From Verrucomicrobiaceae bacterium (GTDB taxonomy: Bacteria; Verrucomicrobiota; Verrucomicrobiia; Verrucomicrobiales; V1-33), in assembly GCA_027483175.1 (NCBI GenBank), contig JAIXVE010000029.1, positions 1 through 53,704 of the forward strand: a stretch of DNA of 53,704 nt, given 5' to 3'. Shown here piece after piece: positions 28,317 through 36,895 of the stretch (positions are counted from its first letter, which is position 1; each line of letters opens with the position of its first letter). The notes below the pieces were generated by a model. It had not been told where the DNA came from, searched no databases, and was given only the letters and a program-made list of their open reading frames with translations. Both the position numbers and the translations under genes were made by a program.

Positions 28317-28655
28317 TTATGGCGCCATCGGGATCGTCGTCCATGTAACTTCTTCCTGAATGAATACTGGAGCTTCAGGAAGCCGAGCAACACTGCCGCC
28401 TAGCCCAATCGCCTGCCAGTCTCCGGAGGAAATGATCTCCCCGAACTCGTCGAACTCAGTCGCGTCTGCCGGCAAACCGGACCTGAGCCGTTCGTGCCAC
28501 TCAACTGAGAAGGCGATGTACTCATGAAGGCGCTTATGGAGAGGGCTCGGATCCAGGGCCACAGCCTCCTGAAATCGACCGAACCATGTGCCATCGCTCA
28601 GGAACTCTTCAGTGATGGTTCCAATGTGAATCTGGCCGTAGCGGAGTTCCATCAT
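28317..28655 (-). CDS. Hypothetical protein, 112 aa (immunity-like)
   Basis: The protein contains ITEEFLSDGTWFGRFQEA, LHEYIAFSVEWHERLRSG and ends with an APVFIQEEVTWT strand. The pattern DGTWFG.F plus FI.FS..W..R is one I associate with a small conserved family of unknown function in Planctomycetota and related phyla. No signal peptide or catalytic motif. Its ATG overlaps the stop of the upstream gene (TCAT at 28652-28655), so the two are translationally coupled. An immunity or adaptor role is a guess from size and context. Confidence 0.6.
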   Translation of the reverse strand: MMELRYGQIHIGTITEEFLSDGTWFGRFQEAVALDPSPLHKRLHEYIAFSVEWHERLRSGLPADATEFDEFGEIISSGDWQAIGLGGSVARLPEAPVFIQEEVTWTTIPMAP

Positions 28656-29071
28656 GGAGTAGATGTCGGGATGCCAGTGCAGGCATCCTCGTCAGGTTCT
28701 GCATACAGTGCCCAGCCGATGCCTGCTCCAAGTGATGCTGCGGCACTGAGTGTCCGTGCTGAAACCTCCCGAATAAAGCAGAGTGGCTCATCGCCAATGG
28801 AATAGCCTATGAAGAACTGTCGAAACGATGCACGGTTCCACTGTTCCCGGACAACATCCGGCAACTGCTCGAAATCCAAGCATATCCGCTGGATCGCCGC
28901 GTCAGGTGTTCCGCCAGCAAGTGGTGCAAAGTAGATGTGTGCTCTGTGAGTATCACAGGGCAGCACCGAAACATGGTTGTCTTTCTCCGCAAACCACTCA
29001 ACGAACGCTTCGTAGTCACAATCCGTCTTGATGACTACCTCCACGCTGATGAACCCTGTCTGTCGTGGCAT
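28652..29071 (-). CDS. Hypothetical protein, 139 aa
   Basis: Not recognised. Starts MPRQTGFISVEVVIKTDCDY and has an N-terminal beta-alpha-beta-like pattern, a central EQLPDVVREQWNRASFRQFF segment, and a C-terminal SARTLSAAASLGAGIGWALY helix typical of small cytoplasmic orphan proteins. The stop overlaps the start of the 112-aa gene by 4 bp, so the pair forms a two-gene operon. No membrane segment or export signal. Start ATG at 29069-29071. Confidence 0.6.
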   Translation of the reverse strand: MPRQTGFISVEVVIKTDCDYEAFVEWFAEKDNHVSVLPCDTHRAHIYFAPLAGGTPDAAIQRICLDFEQLPDVVREQWNRASFRQFFIGYSIGDEPLCFIREVSARTLSAAASLGAGIGWALYAEPDEDACTGIPTSTP

Positions 29072-29139
29072 GATGCGATCAGAAGTTAGGTGAACGCAGA
29101 GCGCATGCAGGGCGGAAAGCCCTTACATGACGCGGCTTG

Positions 29140-29616
29140 CTAGCCGGTTTGTTTGCTATAAGCGTCGACTGAAGCGAGCCATTGATCGACTCTCTCAGAA
29201 AAATCCGTGTCAGCGATTCCAACGAAGATCCCGTCGTCGAGTGATGGGTCTGTGACTGCAACCCACTCGCCATCGTCTGGATGAAGTTGGCCTTGGATTT
29301 CTCTTAATTGCTCCAACTTGAGTCGGGGAAAGAGCCCCGGAATCGAGATTCCGCGCTTTGCTGCCTCTTCCCGGAGTCGTTCCCATTCTCGTTTGGCGGC
29401 TTCCCTCAAGTCATCCATTCCCAGTTCCTCCAATGCATAGGCAGCGTAAGCGGTAACTCCAATTCCGGACGCCTCGTCGTAATTCTCGATCGCCCGAAAA
29501 CCGTTGGCACCAGCATGATATCGAAGGCATGCCATCGCCCACAAAAGCCGGTCAGCCTCGTCGAACTGCCAAAAAACCTTGCCGGATTCGGCCAGCCGAT
29601 CAAATGCAGCATCCAT
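29140..29616 (-). CDS. Hypothetical protein, 158 aa
   Basis: Starts MDAAFDRLAESGKVFWQFDE from the ATG at 29614-29616; a GTG at 29640 would add eight residues. The segment LLWAMACLRYHAGANGFRAI with ALEELGMDDLREAAKREWE is reminiscent of the DUF4375/DMP19 type (helical, GANGF followed by an A.ALE.LG helix), but I am not sure. No export signal. It is the upstream member of a run of three small minus-strand genes; 68 bp separate it from the 139-aa gene. Function unknown. Confidence 0.55.
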   Translation of the reverse strand: MDAAFDRLAESGKVFWQFDEADRLLWAMACLRYHAGANGFRAIENYDEASGIGVTAYAAYALEELGMDDLREAAKREWERLREEAAKRGISIPGLFPRLKLEQLREIQGQLHPDDGEWVAVTDPSLDDGIFVGIADTDFSERVDQWLASVDAYSKQTG

Positions 29617-29640
29617 AGTAATGAGCGATAGATCAGTCAC

Positions 29641-29971
29641 TTCTTCGTTCTAGGATTTCCTTGGTTCACTGTATCCGGCGGAACATCCATTCGCAACCGG
29701 GGCGCGCCGACGAGTCTCAACCAGCCAATCCGGGCCGAAACAAACCCCACAGCCGCGCGCTCATCGGCATCGCCGTACGTCCTCGGCGGACAGAATTCCA
29801 TCGGCGACTCCGCCACCGGGCACCTCAGCACTCCACCGATCGATGCAGCCCCCCCCCTTCCCCGCCCCCTCCCACCCCGCACGAATTGTGCCGCATGCGC
29901 GGATGCACTCCAGTTGCGCTCACCCCTCCGCCAACGTACTCTCACCCCACGCCATCCCCGCTCCGCCCTGC
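29641..29971. other. Intergenic region, nothing recognised
   Basis: 331 bp between the divergent gene starts at 29616 (GTG alternative 29640) and 29972. It contains a very C-rich tract near 29848-29880. Open frames on both strands here have skewed Arg/Pro or Arg/Gly composition and no family signature, so none is called. It must carry the promoters of both flanking genes, but I could not assign hexamers. Confidence 0.5.
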
Positions 29972-31627
29972 ATGTCTGCACTCCCACCTTCCGCCGCCGC
30001 ACTTCCCAAAGCTCCCCTGCCGGCGCCCATCCCGCTCACCGTCAGGCGCTTCCGGCAGCCAAAGAAAAACATCCCGCAGACCAAGGCCGACCGCGACCGG
30101 GTCCTCGCGCTCGTCCGAGACTACCTCGAAATCCACCAACCCGTCCCGCCTCTCCCTCAGGACGAACTCAAGGTCCACGCCCTCAAACTCGTCAAAGAAG
30201 CCGGCATCGACCCAGCCTACACCGACTACACCGGCGTCCTCCTCAACAACGAAATGTGGCGCGAATCCCTCGCCACCATCCCCTACGAACGCCGGCTCCT
30301 CCTCATGCCGAAATGCCTGCGCGTCGAATCCAAATGCCCCGCTCCCTTCGACGAATTCGGCCTGCTCTGCAAACAATGCGGTCTCTGCTCCATCCAGGAC
30401 TTCCAGAATGAAGCCGAACGCCTCGGCTACGCCGTCCTCGTCGCCGAAGGCAGCGCCGTCGTCATGAGTCTCATCCAGACCGGCAAAATCGAAGCCATCG
30501 TCGGCATCTCCTGCCTCCCTGTCCTCGAACGCACATTCCCTTACGTCGAAGCCGCCGCCATCCCCGCCGTCGCCGTCCCCCTCCTTCAGGACGACTGCAT
30601 CGACACCACCGTCGATATCGACTGGGTCTGGGACTACCTCCACCTCACCAGCGACGACAAAACCCGCCGCCTCAACATCAACGCCCTCCACGATGAGGTG
30701 CGCTCATGGTTCCACCGCGACGAAATCGACCGTCTCATGGGCCCAGCCGACGGCCCCGCAGAACTCATGGCCCGCGACTGGCTCGCCCGCGCCGGAAAAC
30801 GCTGGCGGCCCTTCCTCACCGTCGCCGTCAGCCAGGCCCTCCGCGAGAACGCCGAAGCCCCACTCACCGACTCCATCCGCAAACTCGCCCTCGCCGTCGA
30901 ATGCTTCCACAAAGCTTCCCTCATCCACGACGACATCGAAGACGGTGACGAAAAACGCTACGACGAACCCGCGCTCCACACAGAACACGGGGTCGCCGCC
31001 GCCCTCAACGCCGGTGACCTCCTCATCGGCGAAGGCTACCGTCTCATCGCCGACGCCGGAGTCCCCGCCGCCGCCCTTTCCGCCATGATCCGCATCGCCA
31101 GCGAAGGCCAGCGCGACCTCTGCCGCGGCCAGGGCGCCGAACTCGACTGGCAACGCAACCCAGTCCCTCTCGCCGCGACCCAGGTCCTCGAAATCTTCCG
31201 ACGCAAAACCGCCCCGGCCTTCTCTGTCGCCCTCCTCATCGGCGCAGCCCACGCCGGTCGTCTCGACGAAACCGAAGACACGCTCGTCGCCTTCAGCGAA
31301 GCCATCGGCATCGCCTATCAAATCAAGGACGACCTCGACGACCGCGAAGAAGACAACGCCGTCACTGCGTCCGGCGCTCCCGCCCGACCCAACATCCTCG
31401 AAGCCACCGCCCGCGAACGCTTCAACGGCAGTCTTCCCGACGCCGCAGAACCCGTCATCATGCTCCTCGAACGCTACAAGGAACAAGCCATCCGCTCGCT
31501 CCAGGACCTCGACAATCCTAACCTCAAGGGGCTCCTCCGCCGCATCGTCGGCCGCATGTTCAGCGAACTCGAAATCAAAGGCTGGTGCCGCGAACAGGAA
31601 GTCAAAAACGGCATCGCCGCCGCCTGA
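29972..31627 (+). CDS. DUF116 domain fused to polyprenyl synthetase
   Basis: 551 residues from the ATG at 29972 (the upstream in-frame ATG at 29843 adds low-complexity Pro/Ala). Residues 110-220 match DUF116: C115, C122 (KCPAPFDE), C133, C136 and C139 (LLCKQCGLC), C181 and C209 (DDCIDTTVDID), a Cys array suggestive of a metal or Fe-S site. Residues 240-545 are a trans-isoprenyl diphosphate synthase: GKRWRP (275-280), first Asp motif D320-D321-x-x-D324, second Asp motif DDLDD (453-457). The synthase would condense isopentenyl diphosphate with an allylic diphosphate to make a C15-C40+ prenyl chain for quinones, lipids or undecaprenyl carriers. The role of DUF116 is unknown. C-ending codons fit the local strand bias. 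Convergent with the DUF1501 gene, 30 bp apart. Confidence 0.9.
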   Translation: MSALPPSAAALPKAPLPAPIPLTVRRFRQPKKNIPQTKADRDRVLALVRDYLEIHQPVPPLPQDELKVHALKLVKEAGIDPAYTDYTGVLLNNEMWRESLATIPYERRLLLMPKCLRVESKCPAPFDEFGLLCKQCGLCSIQDFQNEAERLGYAVLVAEGSAVVMSLIQTGKIEAIVGISCLPVLERTFPYVEAAAIPAVAVPLLQDDCIDTTVDIDWVWDYLHLTSDDKTRRLNINALHDEVRSWFHRDEIDRLMGPADGPAELMARDWLARAGKRWRPFLTVAVSQALRENAEAPLTDSIRKLALAVECFHKASLIHDDIEDGDEKRYDEPALHTEHGVAAALNAGDLLIGEGYRLIADAGVPAAALSAMIRIASEGQRDLCRGQGAELDWQRNPVPLAATQVLEIFRRKTAPAFSVALLIGAAHAGRLDETEDTLVAFSEAIGIAYQIKDDLDDREEDNAVTASGAPARPNILEATARERFNGSLPDAAEPVIMLLERYKEQAIRSLQDLDNPNLKGLLRRIVGRMFSELEIKGWCREQEVKNGIAAA

Positions 31628-31657
31628 CTCCCTAGCGCCTCATCGCGCCAAGCCCCC

Positions 31658-33091
31658 TCACCCCAGCACGCCGGGTATCACCCGCGCCGTGTTCTGCACC
31701 CCCGTGAGCCGCTCCAGCCGCCCATTCACCTCCCACGTCAGCTTCTCGTGCTCCAATCCCAGCGCCGCTAGGATCGTCGCATGCAGATCCCGGAACGGCA
31801 CCGGCCGGTCCACCGCCATCAGCCCGATCTCATCCGTCCCGCCATAACGCATCCCCTCCCTCACGCCCCCGCCCGCCATCCAGATCGTGAACCCCGCACA
31901 ATTGTGCTGTCGCCCGTCGTCCCCCTGCATCATCGGGGTCCGCCCGAACTCGCTTGCCCAGACCACTAACGTCTCATCCAGCAACCCGCGCTGCGCCAGA
32001 TCATCCAGCAGCGCCGCCACCGCCTTGTCCGTTACCCCGGCATGCCGCTCATGGTTCTCCTTCAGCTTCGAGTGCCCGTCCCACCCGTCCTTGTCCACCA
32101 TATCATAGACCTGCACGAACCGAACACCTCGCTCCACCAATCGCCTCGCCAGCAGGCACTTCCTCCCAAACCCCGCCCGCGCCTCATCCCCGTCATTCAC
32201 CCCGTACGCCTCCTTCAATCCCTCCGGCTCCCGCTCAATGTCCCCGGCCTCCATCGCCGCCAGCTGCATCCGCCCAGCCAGTTCATAAGACGCCATCCGC
32301 GCATCCAGCACCGGATCCGCCGACCGATCCGTCCGGTGCAATCCATTCAATTCACCTAACACCCTCAGCGACGCCTCGTGCCCGCCCGCAAATCCCTCCG
32401 GCGGCAGCAGATCCGCCACCGCCGCCCCCCGATCCCTCAACCGCGTCCCCTGAAACGCCGGAGGCAGAAACCCATTGCTGTAATTCGTCGCCCCGCCCAA
32501 CGGCCCCGCATGAAACAACAGCACATACGCCGGCAGACTCCGGTTCTCCGTCCCTAACGCATACGTCACCCACGACCCCAGACTCGCCTTCCCCCCGTTG
32601 ATGTCCCCAGTATGCAGCTGAATGCTCGCAGGCCCGTGATTGTTGCTGTCCGCCTGCATCGAATGAATCACACACAGCCGGTCCGCATGCCGCGCCGTCT
32701 CCGGCAGCAGATCACTCACCCACAACCCGCTCTCCCCACGCTGCCGGAACTCCCACGGGCTCGCCAGAATCTCTTCCTTGCACCCGTGAAACACATTCCG
32801 GAACCTCGTCGCCTCAACCGCCGCCCGAATGCTCTCAGGCACTTTCTTCCCAGCCAATCCCGCCAGCTCAGGCTTGTAATCAAACGTGTCAATCTGCGAC
32901 GGCCCGCCCACCATGTGCAGGAAAATCACCGACTTCGCCGTCGCCCGCCTCGCCCCGACCCGCGCCGCCCAAGGATCCGCCGCATCATACCCACCCGCTT
33001 CTCCTCCCAGCAACCGATCCCACGCCAGCGCACCCAACCCGCACCCGCCCCGGGTGAGAAATCGCCGACGGGTCTGACTGGCCTCAAGCAC
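31658..33091 (-). CDS. DUF1501 family Tat-exported protein
   Basis: 477 residues from a GTG at 33089-33091. This start places the twin-arginine motif TRRRFL at residues 7-12 with the hydrophobic region just after; longer versions would bury it and overlap the divergent gene. The body has the DUF1501 (sulfatase/phosphatase-fold-like) signatures: SVIFLHMVGGPSQIDTFDYK, PWEFRQRGESGLWVSDLLP, ADRLCVIHSMQADSNNHGPA, VVWASEFGRTPM and DGRQHNCAGFTIWMAGGG. In Planctomycetota and Verrucomicrobiota these proteins are linked to DUF1549/DUF1553 proteins and are thought to act in polysaccharide breakdown; the activity is not established. Its partner (33134-35173) is here divergent, starting 42 bp away. Confidence 0.9.
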   Translation of the reverse strand: MLEASQTRRRFLTRGGCGLGALAWDRLLGGEAGGYDAADPWAARVGARRATAKSVIFLHMVGGPSQIDTFDYKPELAGLAGKKVPESIRAAVEATRFRNVFHGCKEEILASPWEFRQRGESGLWVSDLLPETARHADRLCVIHSMQADSNNHGPASIQLHTGDINGGKASLGSWVTYALGTENRSLPAYVLLFHAGPLGGATNYSNGFLPPAFQGTRLRDRGAAVADLLPPEGFAGGHEASLRVLGELNGLHRTDRSADPVLDARMASYELAGRMQLAAMEAGDIEREPEGLKEAYGVNDGDEARAGFGRKCLLARRLVERGVRFVQVYDMVDKDGWDGHSKLKENHERHAGVTDKAVAALLDDLAQRGLLDETLVVWASEFGRTPMMQGDDGRQHNCAGFTIWMAGGGVREGMRYGGTDEIGLMAVDRPVPFRDLHATILAALGLEHEKLTWEVNGRLERLTGVQNTARVIPGVLG

Positions 33092-33133
33092 GGCTGTAAG
33101 ATACGCTCCACCCTCCCCGTCCTTTCCCCACCC

Positions 33134-35173
33134 ATGCACGCCGCGATCCTCGTCTCTCTGCTCGCTGCCTTCGCCTCCGCCCCGCTCCTCGCCGCACCCG
33201 GCGACCCGCTCCCTCCCCTCGTCGCCAACCGCCGCAATCTCTGGTCCCTCCAGCCACTCGCCACTTCCCCACCACCAGAATCCCCCACCACCACTCACCC
33301 GGTCGACGCCTTCATCCGCAACCGCCTCCAGAAAGAAGGCCTCGGCCCGTCCCCACCCGCCGACCCGCGCACGCTCGTCCGCAGGCTCCACTTCATCCTC
33401 ACCGGCCTCCCGCCCTCACCCGAATCCGTCGCCTCCTTCGCCGCCAACCCGGACCCCGACGCCCTCGACGCCCTCACCGACCAACTCCTCGCCTCCCACA
33501 CCTCCGCCGAACACCTAGCCAGATTCTGGCTCGACCTCGTCCGCTACAGCGACAGCAATGGCTTCGACTGGGATGAATTCCGCCCGTCCGCATGGCGCTT
33601 CCGCGACTACGTCATCCGTTCATTCCTAGCCGACAAACCCTACAACCAGTTCATCCGCGAACAACTCGCCGGCGATGAACTCGTCCCCAACCCACCAGCC
33701 GCCCCAGCCCAGCAGGACGCCCTCATCGCCACCGGCTTCCTCCGCATCGGCCCATGGGACAATTCCTCCAAGCTCTTCAACGAACAACACAAGGCCACCG
33801 CCGCTCACATGGCGGACCTGACCGAAACCTCCGCCTCCGTCTTCCTCGGCATCACCATGTCCTGCTGCCGCTGCCACGACCACAAAACCGAACCGCTCAC
33901 CCACGAGGACCATTACCGCTTCCGCGCCCACTTCGCAGGCGTCACCCCGCGCGACGACCTCCCTATCGATCTCGCCCCGCAACAACTCGCCATCCGCAAG
34001 CACAACGCCCCGCTCGAATCCTCCATCGCCGCCGCCGAAAAAGAACTCGCCGCCCTCACAAAAAAATCCTCCCGCCCATCGAAAGCCACCGAAGCCACCC
34101 GCAAACGTCTCGAATCCCGCATCGCCTCCGCCAAAGCCTCTCTCAAACCCCTCACCTTCGCCTTCATCGCTTCGGAGAACCCGAACGCCGAGCCCATCCA
34201 CGTCCTCCGCCAGGGCGACGCCGATCACCCGGAATCCCCCGTCACCCACGGCATCCCCGTCGTCTTCCCCCAACCCCCACCCACCGATCCCGCCCCAGCC
34301 CGCCGCTCCGCCCTAGCCTCGTGGATCACCACCCCGGATCACCCCCTCACCGCCCGCGTCATCGTCAACCGTCTCTGGCAACTCTGCTTCAACGCCGGCC
34401 TCGTCACCACCCCCAGCGACTTCGGCCACAGCGGCAGCCCGCCCTCCCACCCGGAATTGCTCGACTGGCTCGCCCGCGACCTCATCGCCCACCAATGGTC
34501 CCTCCGTCACACGCTCCGTCTCCTCGTCACTTCCTCCACATGGCGTCAGTCCTCCACCGACTCACCTAACACCAAATCCGCCATCGCGCGAGACGCCTCC
34601 AACCGGCTCCTCTGGCGCTTCTCCCCCCAACGGCTCACCGCGGAAATGCTCCGCGATTCCCTCCTCGCCGTCAGCGGAACCCTCAAACCTTCCGACGGCG
34701 GCCCGCCCGTCTGGCCCCCGCTCCCGGACGATGTCCTCAAAGCCAATCCCGCCTTCCTCGACGACAATCCCGAAAAAACCAAAGGCTGGTACCCTTCCCC
34801 TCCCGAACTCCATAACGTCCGCAGCATCTACCTCGTCCAGAAACGCTCGGTCCGTCTCCCCTTCATGGAAACCTTCGACCAGCCTGACAACTTCTCCTCC
34901 TGCGAACGCCGCCAGACCTCCACCGCCGCCCCCCAGGCCCTCACTCTCCTCAACAGCGACTTCGCCACCTCCGCCGCCACCGCCTTCGCCGCACGCTTTT
35001 CTTCACACAAGGAAGACACCCCCGCCGCCATCCGCGCCGCATGGCAGCTCGCCCTCCAGCGCGACCCCACCCCGCAGGAATCCGCCATCGCCACCCGCTT
35101 CCTAGCCGATCACCGGCCCGAAGATCTCGCCCGCGTCCTCCTCAATCTCAACGAGTTCATCTACATCGACTGA
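33134..35173 (+). CDS. DUF1549/DUF1553 (PSD1-type) secreted protein
   Basis: 679 residues from the ATG at 33134, which gives a signal peptide (MHAAILVSLLAAFASAPLLA). Residues 48-250 are DUF1549 (HPVDAFIRNRLQKEGL, RFWLDLVRYSDSNGFDWDE, SCCRCHDHKTEPLTHEDHYR); the family's CxxCH-type motif is at 244-248. A Lys/Ala-rich helical linker (about 290-345) leads to DUF1553 (from about 395: LASWITTPDHPLTARVIVNR, LWQLCFNAGLVTTPSDFG, FMETFDQPDNFSSCERRQTS). There is no PSCyt1 cytochrome domain, so it is on the short side for the family. These proteins are exported partners of DUF1501 proteins with an unproven role in glycan metabolism. C-ending codons fit the window's native bias. Confidence 0.9.
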   Translation: MHAAILVSLLAAFASAPLLAAPGDPLPPLVANRRNLWSLQPLATSPPPESPTTTHPVDAFIRNRLQKEGLGPSPPADPRTLVRRLHFILTGLPPSPESVASFAANPDPDALDALTDQLLASHTSAEHLARFWLDLVRYSDSNGFDWDEFRPSAWRFRDYVIRSFLADKPYNQFIREQLAGDELVPNPPAAPAQQDALIATGFLRIGPWDNSSKLFNEQHKATAAHMADLTETSASVFLGITMSCCRCHDHKTEPLTHEDHYRFRAHFAGVTPRDDLPIDLAPQQLAIRKHNAPLESSIAAAEKELAALTKKSSRPSKATEATRKRLESRIASAKASLKPLTFAFIASENPNAEPIHVLRQGDADHPESPVTHGIPVVFPQPPPTDPAPARRSALASWITTPDHPLTARVIVNRLWQLCFNAGLVTTPSDFGHSGSPPSHPELLDWLARDLIAHQWSLRHTLRLLVTSSTWRQSSTDSPNTKSAIARDASNRLLWRFSPQRLTAEMLRDSLLAVSGTLKPSDGGPPVWPPLPDDVLKANPAFLDDNPEKTKGWYPSPPELHNVRSIYLVQKRSVRLPFMETFDQPDNFSSCERRQTSTAAPQALTLLNSDFATSAATAFAARFSSHKEDTPAAIRAAWQLALQRDPTPQESAIATRFLADHRPEDLARVLLNLNEFIYID

Positions 35174-35186
35174 TCCCCGCCCGCCC

Positions 35187-35549
35187 TCACCCCGGAAACG
35201 CCGCCGCCCACTCCGCTTCCTTGAACCCCACCAGCCACACGCCCGCCGCCTCATCCACCGCAAACGGCCGCCGGATCAGGTTCCCGTTCCCACTCAGCAG
35301 TTCCAGAAACTCCCGCTCCCCCATCCCCGCCAGCTTCGCCCCCAGCTGCATCTCCCGGTAATCCCCGCCCGACGTGTTGCAGACCGCCGCCCGGTTCCCT
35401 CCCCGCGCCGCCACCATCCCGCGAATCAACTCCGCCCCCGGCGGCACCTCGCGAATCGCCACTTCCTCAAACGCCACCCCGCGGCCTTCCAGCCACACCC
35501 GCGCCTTCCGGCATGTCCCGCAACCTTTGTATGTGTACATCCGCAGCAT
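35187..35549 (-). CDS. Spx/ArsC-family thioredoxin-fold protein
   Basis: 120 residues. Starts MLRMYTYKGCGTCRKARVWL: a redox CGTC at residues 10-13 in the position of the ArsC/Spx active site, followed by the family's VAFEEVAIREVPP, IRRPFAVDE and GFKEAEW motifs. Length matches Spx/MgsR/YffB-type proteins (110-130). It could be an arsenate-reductase-like enzyme or a redox regulator; lacking an arsenic operon, I would not call arsenate reduction. It is the last gene of the minus-strand block, 15 bp downstream of the nucleoside transporter. Confidence 0.85.
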   Translation of the reverse strand: MLRMYTYKGCGTCRKARVWLEGRGVAFEEVAIREVPPGAELIRGMVAARGGNRAAVCNTSGGDYREMQLGAKLAGMGEREFLELLSGNGNLIRRPFAVDEAAGVWLVGFKEAEWAAAFPG

Positions 35550-35564
35550 GATTTGTCAGGACTC

Positions 35565-36887
35565 TCACGCGTGAAACATCCCCGCCACCGCCGCCGTCAT
35601 CAGCGTCGCCACCGTCCCCCCAATCAGCGCCCGCCCGCCCAGTGACGCCAGCGCCGCCCGCTGCGTCGGTGCCAGCGCCCCGATCCCCCCTAGCTGAATC
35701 CCCACCGACCCCAGATTCGCAAACCCGCACAGCGCAAACGTCATCAGAAACACCGTCCGCTCACCCAGCTGCCCCGCCGCCTTCATCACCCCTAGCCCGT
35801 CATACGCCACAAACTCATTCAGCGCCAGCTTCGTCCCCAGCAACTGCCCCGACCGCAGCATGTCCGCACTGTCCACCCCCGCCAGCCACGCCGCCGGCGC
35901 CATCACCACCCCGAATATACTCTGCATCGACAACCCCGTAAACACCCCGCCACTCACATTCTTGATCGCATCATTCAACGATTGCCCCCCACCCGCAGGA
36001 ATCACCCCGCCTAACCACCCCAGCCCCGCATTGATCATCGCCGCAAACGCCACAAACGCGATCAGCATCGCCCCCACATTCATCGCCAGCATCAACCCCT
36101 GCGTCGTCCCCGCCGCCAGCGAATCAAACAACCCGCTCCCTAGCTGATCCTTCGGAACATGCAGGCTCTCATCCACCACCTCCCGCTCCGGCACCAGAAT
36201 CTTCGCCACCACAATCGCCGCCGGCGCACTCATCAGCGACGCACACAGCAGCCACCGCGCAAACTTCAATCGCTCCGCATCACTATCACCCCCCAGCATC
36301 CCAATGTACGCCGACATCACCCCCCCGGCAATCGTCGCCATCCCCCCGATCATCATCGTGCACAGTTCCGACTTCGTCATCCGCGGCACATACGGCTTCA
36401 CTAACAACGCCGATTCCGTCTGCCCCAGAAAAATCTCCCCAGCCGCCGCCAGACTCTCCACCCCGCTCAACCGCATCACCCGCTTCATCACCCACGCACA
36501 CCCGAACACCACATACTGCAGGATCCCGAAGTAATACAGCACCGACGTCAGCGCCGAAAAAAAGATGATCGTCGGCAGCACCTGAAACGCAAAAACAAAC
36601 GCCCCATCCGCCCCGAACACCCCGCCCATCGTCTTCAAATCCACCAGCTTCCCGAACACCATCCGCGCCCCCTGCGCTGAAAACTCCGTGATCTTCACAA
36701 AAAACGCCGCCACCGGTTCCATCACCAGCGCCGTCGCTTCCGTCGTGAAAAAGGCCGCCGCCAACCCCACCTGCAGCAGCACCCCGCCCGCCACCAGCCG
36801 CCAGTTGATCGCACGCCGATCCTGCGACAGCGCCGTCATCACTGCCAGCAGCACCACTATGCCTAGGATTCCACGGAAAACATGCAT
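35565..36887 (-). CDS. Concentrative nucleoside transporter (NupC/CNT family)
   Basis: 440 residues, many hydrophobic helices, inner membrane. Family signatures: SALTSVLYYFGILQYVVFG, AGEIFLGQTESALLVKPYV (the GQTE(S/A) motif of the nucleoside site), IGGMATIAGGVMSAYIGMLG and NEFVAYDGLG. Couples uptake of nucleosides to H+ or Na+. The C-terminal half has the usual LFALCGFAN-like segment (MTFALCGFANLGSVGIQLGG). Start ATG at 36885-36887, directly after the oxidoreductase stop (8-bp gap), so probably in one operon with it. Highly G-rich coding strand, as for other native minus-strand genes. Exact substrate range cannot be told from sequence. Confidence 0.92.
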   Translation of the reverse strand: MHVFRGILGIVVLLAVMTALSQDRRAINWRLVAGGVLLQVGLAAAFFTTEATALVMEPVAAFFVKITEFSAQGARMVFGKLVDLKTMGGVFGADGAFVFAFQVLPTIIFFSALTSVLYYFGILQYVVFGCAWVMKRVMRLSGVESLAAAGEIFLGQTESALLVKPYVPRMTKSELCTMMIGGMATIAGGVMSAYIGMLGGDSDAERLKFARWLLCASLMSAPAAIVVAKILVPEREVVDESLHVPKDQLGSGLFDSLAAGTTQGLMLAMNVGAMLIAFVAFAAMINAGLGWLGGVIPAGGGQSLNDAIKNVSGGVFTGLSMQSIFGVVMAPAAWLAGVDSADMLRSGQLLGTKLALNEFVAYDGLGVMKAAGQLGERTVFLMTFALCGFANLGSVGIQLGGIGALAPTQRAALASLGGRALIGGTVATLMTAAVAGMFHA

Positions 36888-36895
36888 GATTCAAT

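Noticed and set aside
32612..33133. Upstream extension of the DUF1549/DUF1553 gene
   Set aside because: Arg/Pro-rich translation antisense to the DUF1501 gene; the ATG at 33134 gives a proper signal peptide.
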